Source: Capsicum annuum
Lineage: Eukaryota > Streptophyta > Magnoliopsida > Solanales > Solanaceae
DNA: 64,000 nucleotides
Direction of reading: 5' to 3'
NCBI RefSeq assembly: GCF_002878395.1
Contig: NC_061121.1
Location: 40,524,531-40,588,530, forward strand
Of the stretch, positions 47,709 through 58,096 are shown piece by piece (position 1 is the first letter of the stretch; each line of letters begins with the position of its first letter). Both the position numbers and the translations under genes were made by a program. Under the pieces are notes generated by a model. It was not told the DNA's origin. It did not search any database and saw only the letters and a list, made by a program, of their open reading frames with translations.

Positions 47709-48910
47709 CATGCATCCGTGAAGATCTTATGCTCGTGGAAACTACTATGTCCCACATGAGAACAATGTGGATGGAACTCATTCCACTTATGAGGTACAAA
47801 CCTATTCTAGGGTCCCAGCTCCTGATTTTACTATCCCTTATAGTGTTCTACCAATCCCTACTAGTCCTTCCCAGACTTCTTGGGCTAATGATGGTCATAC
47901 CCCACTACCCCAAGGAGATATTTCCAATGCCAGGTTCTATTAATCTATTCATCTACTGACTCAGTTGGTGACTTTTCAATCTATTAGTCTAGTTATCTTG
48001 GTTCTGTTGCTCCATCTTCTGAGGTTACTAGGGTTGGCCAGTTCATTAGGCTGAATCCCTTAACTTTTATTGGCTCAATAAATAAGGAGGATCCTCAAGG
48101 TTTTGTTGATAAGATAGAGAAGATATTTAGAGTGATGCTTGTTTTTTACTCTGAGGGTTTGGTGGTCAACACATATTTATTAAAGTATATTACATATTAG
48201 TGGTATGAGGAGTAAGAACAACTGAGAGGAGATAATGATGAGTCAGATATGTGGGATGACTTCCCTGGTGCTTTCCTTGATCGCTTCTTTCTTCAGAAGT
48301 TAAGAGAGACGAAGACTGAGTTTGTGAATCTAAAATAGGGCAAGATGAGTATGAAGGAGTACGCCCTAAAATTTCATTTTTTGTCTTACTATATTCCTGA
48401 GCTAGTAACTTGCATGAGGGTTAGGTGAGGAAGTTTGCTTTAGGCTTGTCTCTGGACTTAGTGTTGGAGTGCAAGGCCATCTAGCTGAATAATGCCATAG
48501 ATATCTCTAAGATAGTGGTGTACATGCAATAGGTGGAGGATGATAAAAAGATACAGGAAAAAATTAAAGAGAGGCAGAATAAAAAGTCAAATATTTCGAG
48601 CTGGGTGGAGGCCAACAGAATAGTAATAGAGAAGGAAGGAAGTGGTCTAACAAAACGTGGGCAAATTCTAGTTCTTATTCTATGACTAGTGATCCATGTA
48701 TGAAGCCATCTGTTTATCATCGCTTTAAGACTAACAGTGGGTTCAAGGTACAAGATGCCCAATCTCAGGTAAGTAGTGCTTAATTAGCTCCATCATATCT
48801 TCTTTGGAGATTTTTTGGGCAGGTGCATCATGGAGTATGTAGTGAGGGAAGGAATTAGGGTTTTAAATATGGTTAGCTTGATCATATACAGTGGGAACAT
48901 CCTTAAGCTA
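47709..48910 (+). pseudogene. gag remnant of element E
   Basis: The start ATGCATCCGTGAAG hits a TGA at the fourth codon. Capsid motifs are readable at 48100-48370 (VDKIEKIFRVMLVFYSEGL, MWDDFPGAFLDRFFLQKLRE, VNLK then TAG, KMSMKEYALKFH). A knuckle region with scattered Cys and His is at 48800-48890 (FKYG.LDHIQWEHP), its second Cys lost. More than ten stops in the best frame. The region matches A gag at 3108-3740 and supplies what A lacks. Confidence 0.8.
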
Positions 48911-48918
48911 GGGTTGCT

Positions 48919-49329
48919 ATGAGAGTAAATAATGTCCCAGTGGCAACTTCTTCAGCTCCTGCGCCAAAGGGTGTTACCTATGGCTCTGGCACTGGTCGAG
49001 ATCATCTTTTTACTTTTGTCATTCGTCAGGAATATGAGGCATCTCCTGAAGTTGTCACTAATACGTTGCAGTTTTTCTTTCGTGACATATATTGCTTACC
49101 TAATTTAGGGTCTACTATTTCATATGTGACTTCTTATGTGGCTATTTGTTTTGATTTTGGTCTTAAGTGTATTTCTGATCCATTTTTTGTGTCAAACCTG
49201 GTAGGTGACTCTATTGTAGCTAGAAATTTCTATAGGGGTTGTGTCGTATCTATATGTGGTAGGGAGATATTAGTGAATCTGATAGATTTGGATATGGTAG
49301 ACTTTGATGTTATTTTGGGAATGGATTAG
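48919..49329 (+). pseudogene. Aspartic protease remnant of element E
   Basis: The longest uninterrupted gag-pol frame upstream of RT, 136 codons. It runs from a Ser/Pro/Ala-rich linker into the retropepsin fold: NLGSTISYVTSYVAI around residue 70, GCVVSICGREILVNLI, then DMVDFDVILGMD at the end, the normal last strand and helix. The catalytic Asp has become Asn (NLGST where D-x-G-S-T is normal), so even this open stretch would be inactive. A TAG follows at once. Confidence 0.85.
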
Positions 49330-49669
49330 CTTTATTAGTGCTATGCATCTTTTGACTGTAGGACCATAAGTGTAAGGTTCAAACTCTCGAATGAACCGGT
49401 GATTTAGTGGGAAGGGATTTCCTTAGTATGTAAAGAAGATTTATTTCATATCTTAGAGCTCGAAAGTTAATTTCTAAGGGTTTTCTTTACCATCTAGTTC
49501 AGGTTAAGGATTCTAATTCTGAGGGCCCTTCCTTGCAATCTGTCCTTGTAGTCAATAAGTTTCTCAAAGTATTTCCTGTGATCTTCTTGGTATCCCTTCT
49601 AATAGGGAGATATAATTTGGCATTGATCTTTTATTAGATGCTCATCCTATCTTTATCTCTCCATAAAGA

Positions 49670-50900
49670 ATGGCTCTGACTGAGTTGAAAGAACTTAAGG
49701 AGAAGTTAAAAGATTTTCTTGATAAGGGATTAAAATATCCTACTGTCTCTTCATAGGGTATTCCTGTGCTATTCGTAATTCATAAGGATGGTTTCTTTTA
49801 GATGTGTATAGACTGTCGATAGTTGAATAAGGTGATGGTGAATAATAATTATCCTCTTCCTAGGATTAATGACCTATTCGACCAGCTTCAAGGTGCTAAG
49901 TACTTTTGTAAAATTGATCTTTAATACGATTATCATTAGTTGAAGATTAAGGAGGTGGATATCCCTAAGACTATATTACATAACTGATATGGTCACTACG
50001 AGTTCTTAGTCATGTCTTTTGGGTTGACTAATGCTCCAACAACATTCATAGATCTTATGAACCAATTATTCTATCAGTTTCTAGACCTATTCGTCATTTT
50101 GTTAATTGATGACACTTTGGTATACTCCTAGAATAAGGAGGATCATGCCAATCACCTCTGTATAGTGTTGCAAAATCTTAAGGAGGAATGATTGTATGCT
50201 AATTTTTCAAAGGGTGAGTTTTGGTTGAATATTGTACCCCTTCTTGGACATATTTTTTCCAGCAAGGGGATCATGGTGGATACATAAAAGGTCAAGGCAG
50301 TTAAGAAGTGGCCTAGACCTATGGTTCCAATCGATATTAAAATCTTCTTGGGTTTAGCTGGGTATTATAAGAGGTTTGCGGAGAATTTTACTTTGATTGA
50401 CGCTCCATTGACTAAGTTGACTCAAAAAAAGTTAAACTTTCTATGGTCCGATAATTGTGAGGGTATCTTTGAGAAATTAAATAAAAAGTTAACTTCAGCT
50501 CCATTTTTTACCTTACTTGAGGGTACTAATGGTTTTTTTTTGTTTATTATGATGCATCCCATATAGTACTGGGTTGTGGCATATGCTTCTAGGCAACTTA
50601 AGGTACATGAGAAGAACTATTGGACTCATGATTTAGAATTGTTGGTTGTGGTTTTTGCTTTGAAGATTTGGCGCCATTACTTTTAGAAGCTCATGTTGAC
50701 AAATATTCAGACCATAAATGCTTGCATATGAGTTTACCCTGAAGGAGTTGAATCTCAGGCAAAGGAGATAGCTTGAGTTACTCAAGGATTACGACATGAG
50801 TCTCCATTCTCATCTAGGAAAAGCCAACATAGTTGATAATGCCCGTAGCAAGTTGTCTATACGTAGCTTGTCATATGTGGAAGATGTAAAGTGAGGTTGG
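49670..50900 (+). pseudogene. Reverse transcriptase and RNase H remnant of element E
   Basis: One frame can be followed for about 900 bp: MALTELKELKEKLKDFLDKG at 49670, FCKIDL near 49907, [17 protein letters not shown] near 49988, catalytic LIDD at 50102-50113 (both Asp kept), and GLAGYYKRFAENFTLIDAPL at 50351. Stops at 49820, 49937, 49985 and others replace conserved Gln and Arg codons. RNase H follows at 50500-50700 ([32 protein letters not shown]), where the frame breaks. In life it would copy element RNA into DNA in the cytoplasmic particle. Confidence 0.88.
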
Positions 50901-51600
50901 TGAAGGAATTCACCATTTGGCTAATATTGGAGTTCAAATTATAGACTCTAAGGATGGAAGTATGATCTTTCAAGAGGTGGTAAAGTTATCTCTTGGTGCT
51001 GAGGTGAAGGAGAAGTAGGTTTTTTATCCTATCTTGGTGTAGATTAAGGATGATGTAGGTCAAAATAAAGTCATGGATTTTGAGATTGGTGGTTTTGGTA
51101 TCTTAAGGTACCAAGGTAGATTGCGTGTTCCCGATGTTGATGGGCTGTGAGAGTGAATCTTGGATAAGGCTCATGAGTCAAGGTACATGGTTCATCCTTG
51201 TTCGACAAAGATGTATCATGATTTGAAAGAAATCTATTGAAGGAATAACTTGAAGAGGGATGTGGACAATTTTATGGCCAAGTGTATGGTTTGTTAGCAA
51301 GTAAAGATGGAACACTTGAGGCCTAGTGATCTATCTCAAGAGATTAAGTTAACCATATGGAAATGAGTAGAGATTACTAAGGACTTTGTTACTGGTCTTC
51401 CACTATCTCAAATCCAATTTAATTTTATTTGGGCCATCGTTGATAGAATAACAAAGTCTTCTCACTTCTTTCCAGTAAGTACTAATTATTCTGAAGAGGA
51501 TTATGCTAAGATTTTCATTCAGGAGGTTGTCAAGTTGCATGGTATTTTTTCAAAGAGTACTGGGGACCAAGGTGAACTTCAGCGCTGCTTTCCACCCTTA
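50901..51600 (+). pseudogene. Integrase N-terminus and core, first part, of element E
   Basis: Zinc-binding text is split between frames near 51260-51330 (FMAKCMVC, QVKMEHLRP). The first catalytic Asp lies in TKDFVTGLPLS near 51376-51408 and the text SSHFFPVSTNYSEEDYA follows. A stop and a frame change lie near 51550. Confidence 0.78.
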
Positions 51601-51601
51601 G

Positions 51602-52180
51602 ATGGATGGACAAGCAGAGAGGATAATCCAGACTTTGGACGATTTGCTAAGGGCCTGTGTAATTGACTTTGGTGGAAGTTGGGTTGATCATTTGCCTCAC
51701 ATAGAGTTTATGTATAATAACAACTATCATTCAAGTATTCAGATAGCTCCATTTGAGGCTTTTTATGGTAGGAGATGTTGTTCTCCTATTGGGTGGTTTA
51801 AAGTTGGTAAGACTAGACTGTTTGGTCGTGATTTGGCTCACCACACTATGGAGAAGGTGATGGTGATTAAGGATAGGCTTAAAACCGCCCAAAGTTGCCA
51901 AAAGTCTTATGTAGATGTGAGGCATAGGGAATTAGAGTTTGATTTTGGCGATTGGGTGTTCTTAAAGGTGTCTTTCGTGAAAGAAGTGATGAGGTTTGGA
52001 AAGAAGGGAAATCACAGTCCCTATTTTGTTGGATCAAACTTGATTATTAAGAGGGTAGGCAATGTGGCTTCTAAGTTAGAATTTTTTTCAAGTTTGTGTT
52101 CTATCTATCCTATGTTTCCTGTTTCAATATTAAAGAAGTACGTGGTGATCCTTCCTTGGTTGTCCCTTTGTAGAGTGTGA
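51602..52180 (+). pseudogene. Integrase core end and C-terminal domain of element E
   Basis: An open stretch of about 190 codons, the longest frame in the window. It opens with MDGQAERIIQTLDDLLRACV, which holds the catalytic Glu of the D-D-E triad. Then come VIDFGGSWVDHLPHIEFMYN, APFEAFYGRRC, the helix VMVIKDRLKTAQSCQKSY and the C-terminal DNA-binding part (FDFGDWVFLKV, RFGKKGNHSPYFVG, VSILKKY). It joins element DNA to the target. The frame ends with TGA at 52178 and the tail continues one frame over. Confidence 0.9.
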
Positions 52181-52380
52181 GTGTTTTGGATTCTTTGTCG
52201 TACGCAGAAGTCCAGGTAGAGATTTTGGATAGGCAAGTCCATTATTTGAGGACTAAGGATGTGGCTTCGGTGAAGGTTCTATGGAGTAATCATAAAGTTG
52301 AAGCAACTACTAGGGAAGCCGAAGAGGACATGAAGTCCAATTATCCATTCTTGTTTCCTGCTTTGGATAATCGTGCTTAA
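52177..52380 (+). pseudogene. Chromodomain-like integrase tail of element E
   Basis: A 67-codon frame, offset by one from the preceding piece. It contains EVQVEILDRQVHYLRTKDVA, SVKVLWSNHKVE and EEDMKSNYPFLF, the end of pol in chromoviruses of the Del/Tekay type, where this tail is thought to steer integration toward particular chromatin. It closes with a natural TAA at 52378-52380. Element A lacks this part. Confidence 0.85.
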
Positions 52381-52496
52381 GGTATATGTAGTCCTTAATA
52401 TCCTTGTTTACTGTCTTTATTAAATGAAATTGTGATTGTGTTCTATGTTAAATCATGCTAATGGCATGTCTTGATTCATTATTCATCGATGAATGA

Positions 52497-52515
52497 TTAT
52501 GGGGAGGGGGAGGAA
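52497..52515 (+). promoter_or_regulatory. Polypurine tract of element E
   Basis: atggggagggggaggaa directly before the 3' LTR start TGTAATACCCC. Confidence 0.92.
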
Positions 52516-54142
52516 TGTAATACCCCAAATTTTGGTCCTTGGAAAATTTCTGAAATTTGAGCTTACTGCCTAATCTACGTCTTACCTTATGAGTCGTAAG
52601 GTATCACTATGGTTCATAGGACCCCAATTGTAAGGCGACTAGTGATGTTTCTCAAGATGTTTGTTCTGTGTATGACTAAAATCAATAAGTCATCAAGAAT
52701 TTATACAAGTCATATGGTGTGAGTCATAGGGTCACCAGTGATGGGGACCCTGAGTTACTGTCTAGATTACAATTGGATTTAATAAGTCATAAGGTCTGAA
52801 TTTGAGTCATAGGGTACGGGTCATAGTTAGACCTATGTGGTTGCCCTGAGATTCTTGTTACACCACGAGTCATGGTGACGACTCATAAGGAGTCATCACG
52901 ACTCGTAAAGTGACCCGTGATGAGTGGTGACACTTATTAGCTTTTATTTAAAGGGCACTTTGGATATTTTCCTCTATCCCCAAAAGGGACCCATGACCTA
53001 TAATACCCTAAGGGAACCCATAACCCTTAATTACTCGAACAATTGCTCTTATCTCTTCTCTCAAATTCCCCATTCAAAGCCAAAGCTAGGGTTTCAAGAG
53101 TTTGGTCCTTTAGGGCTCAAGGGTGGTTTCTTCTCCAAATTTCTTGGTGATTAATCCATGTATCTCTCTCCCTAAGCTTGTGTTTAAAATTATGGCATAA
53201 ATTGATTTGGTATTCACATGATTTTGATATGGGTTTTGAATGATGGGTTGAGGATTTCGAACAATGATTGTTTAAATGTTTTCCCCATGGCTTTTATGAA
53301 TGATTCATGTTTTGAATTGATGTTTTTGAACTTTTTAGGGTGGTTATGGTTAGAATGGGGGTCGGGGATTCCCAAAATTGACGATTTTGAATATTGTAAT
53401 TGGCATGAACTCAAGCTATTCTTATGAAATTAGTTTTGAATATGACTATATGGACAATGAACTACTCTTGAATTATGGAAATTGCATAAAAAACTAATGA
53501 AACATTAATGGTTTGAAAGGCCTTTATGGCCATTGATTGATTTTGAAATGGGTTTAAGTCCCAATTGGCTAAATATTTTGAAGTCCTATTGGTTTAATGG
53601 TTCGAGCCCCCATTGCATAAATTGGTCGGAGTCTTATTGGTTAGTGTGTTATAGTCTTATTGGCTATTTGATTTGGAATAATGATTTTTTCTTCCAAGCT
53701 ATAGTCAGTATGACCATACCACCTGATATTGTCGTAATGAATGACTCCTTGATTAAATTAATGGGATATGTACTATATGTTTTTAATTGTGCTTAAAAAG
53801 GGGATTGTGTAGTTCGCCGTGAAAGTGTAGGTCTCAAGAGTACAAATACTAGAAACTACATTTGCCAGCGCAGTAGTCTAAATGGCTGGGCGTTCGAGTC
53901 ACCCTTGCTTTATGATCGGGTGTTCATGTCACTCTCGATATATGACAGGGAGCTTCAAGTCCCTTGTGTATGTATGTTATGATTATTTTTTGATTCGTGC
54001 AGCTACATACTCTAGGTCTTGACAAGGAGGTGAGAGCTGGGGCCTATATATCCCGTGGGCACTATTATGACTGTACACTAAACAACCTAGGCTAATGATT
54101 TAAAGTTCATGCTAAATCTTATTCCCTATCCAAGAATGTTAG

Positions 54143-54176
<34 letters not shown>

Positions 54177-54732
54177 GTACACTATGTGCATATGGATTTT
54201 ACTGTGTTTTTGACTTGACATTATTTTATCCCTTTCTTGAGTTACATGCTAGTGCTCACCCTGGTAACCATCTCCAGATGTTGTATCCCCATGCAATGTA
54301 GGGAATAGAGCCACTTCTACTTTTTGTATGTAGTGATAGGTGGTTCTTAGATTATTCATAAGTCAGATTGAAGTGGTGAGCCTCCATCATCTAGGTGGCC
54401 TGTTACTTCATGATACAATTTTTTGTCACAGACTATTCCTTTGGTTACCTTTTTGGCTATTGCCGGGGGTATGTCCCAACCTAGCTTGGTTTTAGTCTGT
54501 TTATAGGCTTTGTGTATTACTATGATTTGAGAGGTTGTTTAAATTTTTAAATTCCTTTATGAGTTGCCTATCTTATTATATGTTCAGAACTCAACTTATC
54601 TTATTATATGTTTGGAATTGATCCACTGTTAGCTGTATTGTATTCTGTTTGGCTAGGCAAGATGGGGTGGTTTCCGATCCTTGTAGAACTTGAGATACTC
54701 GTCACAGCCAGGCCCTTGTTCGGGCCGTGACA
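52516..54732 (+). repeat. 3' LTR of element E
   Basis: Starts TGTAATACCCCAAATTTTGG and ends cgggccgtgaca. It matches 45110-47492 but lacks about 170 bp that the 5' copy has (near 46775-46990). The cassette is at 52565-52930. The open frames near 52924, 53214 and 53533 have no family resemblance and fall in LTR text. Confidence 0.92.
54142..54180 (+). repeat. (AT)n(GTAT)n microsatellite
   Basis: Simple repeat in the 3' LTR of E; the 5' LTR has only atatatacatag at the matching site. Confidence 0.95.
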
Positions 54733-56416
54733 AGATTAAAAAAGCGTTTTCTTCAATTTTAACCTCAATTTAAACCCATTTTTGCATGGGTTTAACCTAT
54801 AGATTCCTATAGCCTTGGGTAAGGTATTCTTAAAATAAAATTCCAATTTCCCACTTTTATTTTCAAACTTATTTTTTCAAATCCATTTTGGATCCAGCCC
54901 GAATATTTGTAATATGGGTATCAATGGCTTTGTTTTAACATGTAGATGTTATATTTGAATGTTGTACTTTATTTTGAGGCCATTTTTGAGGGAAAAGCTC
55001 AAGGTTGAAGAATTTTAGGCTTGAATTTCATTATTTATAGGTAGGTTATGACTTAAATTTTTTCAGATGTTAGTTAATATATTAGTAATTCATGGTATGG
55101 ATTGGGGTGAATAACTATAGTGTTTGTATTTAGAGAATATTATTACCCTTGTATGCCTGTGTGTTTGATTATACTCTATTATTTTTGACTTGTGATATCT
55201 GACATTGTGTTTTGCCCATGTGGGGACTTTATTGGACATCATTGGTCATATATTTGCATTTAATTACCTTCATTCTAGATATAATACTTAAGTTAGGGTT
55301 GATATGATATTAATGATGCCTTTATATACATATTTATTATGATGGTGCCTAATTAGAGATGATAATCATTAATTGTGGACATAATGAGTTTATTTTTAAG
55401 CTTACATACACACACACATATATGCAGACACACATATATATATGTACACATAAACGTGCTATATTGATTAGATATCGTCATATTTTATTGATTGTGAGAA
55501 TTACATCCTCATTCCATATATATACATTCTGTAGATAATAGTACCATTAAGAAACACCATTTTATAAAGAAAATGAGACACTTTTATGAAAAACCACTCT
55601 GTGAACATGAGCTGGAGAGGTGCAGTGATACTAAGATATGGGATTTAATATCTGATTGCGAATCCCTCATGGGTCCTTCCTTGGAGCTACAAGCTCGGTG
55701 GGTGTATATAAAAAGTCATGTGATGGCTTTCACCATTCATCCCATCCACATTGCATTGCATCGTATTTTCACCCATATTCTTCATGGTTTCTAGTTTTCT
55801 TGACTTGTGCTTAGTTTCAGTTTATTTTTGTGTTGTTTCCATTTTGATGTATTAATGCTAGAAGTATTAGTAGAGATGGTGTGAACTATAATTTGAGACT
55901 TTTTTTCTTGGAGGTAGTGTGCTCATAATGTTGTCTTACTTATATTATTTTTTGCTTTTATTATTTGGCCTATGTACCTACTGAGTACAAGTGGATCGTA
56001 GTCACTCTACTATGCCCTTTCGATGCAGATCCTAGTACGAGTACCTCACATGCCAGTTGATTTTGTATGGGATTCAAGATTTTTGAGGAACTGATTTGCT
56101 TTAGAGTTTTGGGATGATTCAAACCTCATCTATCCTTACTTATGTTTATTTATGATTCAGAGACAGATGTGTATTTTTAGTTTTCAAATTTTGATCTAGA
56201 TGCTCTTACATTACAAAACCAGGTTTTGGGTGATTTATGATTTTTTTCGACTTTCACTATTATTTTACTTGTATGGGTCTAACTTCATTCTACAATTCCT
56301 GCCTTGGGTCAAATTGCTATTGTTTTTGTTATGATTTTATCAGTTTAGGTGATTGGCTTACTTTTCAAGGCTGACCTGTGATAAGTCCCTTCATGGCCCA
56401 TTTTTGGTATGTGATA
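54733..56416 (+). repeat. D 3' LTR, segment 2
   Basis: Begins with the right target copy agatt and resumes D LTR text: it aligns with 22500-22920 and 30152-31358. The donor-like site ttatag/gtaggttatg is at 55034-55049. A (CA)(TA) tract is at 55402-55450. It ends gtatgtgata at 56416. The open frame 55573-55794 lies wholly in the LTR and matches LTR text elsewhere; it is not a gene. Confidence 0.85.
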
Positions 56417-56448
56417 GTGTCATACTCATGCTAGGCTCTGCACTGAAG
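56417..56448. other. Junction between two D-family LTRs facing each other
   Basis: About 30 bp (gtgtcatactcatgctagg onward) not matched to either LTR. To the left the D LTR runs on +, to the right a D-family LTR runs on the minus strand. Confidence 0.6.
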
Positions 56449-56835
56449 GGGAACAGTAGGAGTGAATATGGTCCATTTGTTCTCAGTAGGTATCACAGGT
56501 CGATCGAGCATATTGGAAAATAATACAAGTAAAAAAATACTATGAGCATGCACCCTGAAAGTAGAAAAATTCTCAAATGGTAGCTTAAATCGTCTCCACT
56601 AATAGTTCTAAGATATATATATTTATATATGTATGTATGTATTTGTGTATATATGAAGGAGTGAGTACGGTCCATTTATACTCAGTGTGTATCACAGGCC
56701 GACTGAGCAAAGTAGAAAATAATATAAGTAAAAAAAATACTATAAGCACACAACCTGCAAGTAGAAAAATCCTCAAATGATAGCTCACACCATCTCCTCT
56801 AATAGTTCTAAGATATATATATACATACATACATA
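56449..56835 (-). repeat. 206-bp tandem duplication in the LTR of element I
   Basis: gagtgaatatggtccattt at 56454 recurs as gagtgagtacggtccattt at 56660; each unit ends in gttctaagatatatata and a TATA/TGTA tract. Other D-family LTRs have one copy. Confidence 0.88.
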
Positions 56836-58096
56836 TGCAAAATCAAAAGTACAAGGCATTTACAAAAGTACATAAGAAATGATGGCACATCAAGTAACCC
56901 AAAAGAAAAAAATGTTATACATGTGCAAATGCAATGCAATGAATGATGAAATAAATGTTTTGAAAGTCATCACATGACTTTTTGTATACACCTATCGAGC
57001 CTCAATAATCCCAAAGTAGGACCATGGTGGTTTTGGAAACTGTAAACTATCTTAAGTTTCACACAAATATTAATCTCATAACTTGATCTACCCAACAGAC
57101 ACATCGCTATGTCTACCAATTTTAAAAGTGTCTCATTTTCTTTCAAAAATCTATGCCTCAATGGTTCCGATATCTCTTGAATGTGTATGTATGGAATAAG
57201 GAGATATTTATCATAAGCAAATAAATAAGATAAACAAATCCATTCAATATGTTTATAAGTAAGCCCAGAAATCTACTCAATATGCTAAATTTTCATAATA
57301 GCAGTTCTAGTTTGGCACAATCGAAATAAATATGCATGTAATCCATTGTTAAATCAATCCATTCCTTTGGAATTTATATCACAATAAGGGAAAATAGTGC
57401 ACAAATAAGGATTATAATATTTATCCAATCCCTGGACAAGAATCACATTGAGAAATAAGATATTTAAATGCACATATAAAGCAAAAGATATAAATAAGGC
57501 CCTCATACAAGCATCACACAAAATATAATATAACAAGTTAATAAGATAATCTATGTTCCTACATGGGAATCACACAACATGTAATAGCTCTAAAAATATT
57601 TTTATTGTTATTTACCCAACCCTTAGCATTCGTTACGTATTCATAAACTACCCAGCCCAGTCTAAAGAAAGTTAAATCATAACCTACCTCAAAGCGTTGA
57701 AATTCAAGCCTAAAGTCCTTCAATGCAAAGACTTCTTTTCGAACAGTCTCAGAATAACCCACACTAAAATCATGATGAAAACTCTAAAAATTACCCAAAA
57801 CAAAATCTCAAGGTCTAAAAATAAAGAAAAATCACAAAACGGAGATATATAGAGTGATGGTCGCTTTAGAAACTAAATAAATACTAAAGTGGCTATCGGT
57901 AAAGTGGTACCAGGCTGCTAAAGTAGCTATTGATTTAGCGATGTTTGGTCCTTAAAGCAGCTACTGCTTAAGAGGTCCTTGGCCGCTTAAAAAGCAATAC
58001 CATATATTAGCTAATCAATAACCTTGCTAAATTATAAAGTTGTCGACCATCCCCTTGTGATTTACTTGAAATACTCTGAATACAGATGAGCTATGA
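56449..58096 (-). repeat. Element I: D-family LTR, minus strand, segment 1
   Basis: The reverse complement reads as D LTR: cctactgagaacaaatggacc, aactattagaggagatggtg, aaagtcatgtgatgac, the gaggtaggttatgattt block (57690-57675 area) and the cassette at 57850-58000 (aaagtggctatcgg, ggctgctaaagtagct, aagcagctactgctta). The last ~400 bp of the LTR are missing at the left edge. Short open frames on both strands in this stretch are chance. It is interrupted at 58097 by solo LTR H. Confidence 0.8.

Larger units (their letters stand above)
45110..54732 (+). mobile_element. Element E: complete but decayed Ty3/gypsy element
   Basis: 9623 bp, flanked by perfect duplications agatt (45105-45109 and 54733-54737). 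LTRs are 45110-47492 and 52516-54732. Between them are primer site, leader, gag, protease, RT, RNase H, integrase with a chromodomain-like tail, and polypurine tract, all in the expected order. It has the fullest coding set in the window. RT and most of integrase share one frame, interrupted mainly by TAG and TGA stops. The tail after integrase points to the chromovirus branch (Del/Tekay-like); clade assignment is my inference. Confidence 0.93.
21694..56416 (+). mobile_element. Element D: host Ty3/gypsy element carrying G, F and E
   Basis: Once G (22926-30151), F (35418-43021) and E (45110-54732) are removed, the remaining text reads as one element. It has a 5' LTR (21694-22925 plus 30152-31358), a primer site, gag, protease, RT, RNase H and integrase (31569-35417 plus 43022-44090), and a 3' LTR (44119-45109 plus 54738-56416) of about 2.67 kb. 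The first ~150 bp of the 5' LTR are lost against LTR-B. It is the oldest layer on its side of the window and the most decayed. Reading continuity across each insertion is strong: aaaagtgggagcaaatc before F runs straight on to catt atggac integrase text after it. Confidence 0.85.

Noticed and set aside
55573..55794. Frame of 73 codons between microsatellites, at first sight a small host gene
   Set aside because: The sequence is D LTR; it aligns with 30500-30700 and, reversed, with 56930-57150, where no frame is kept.
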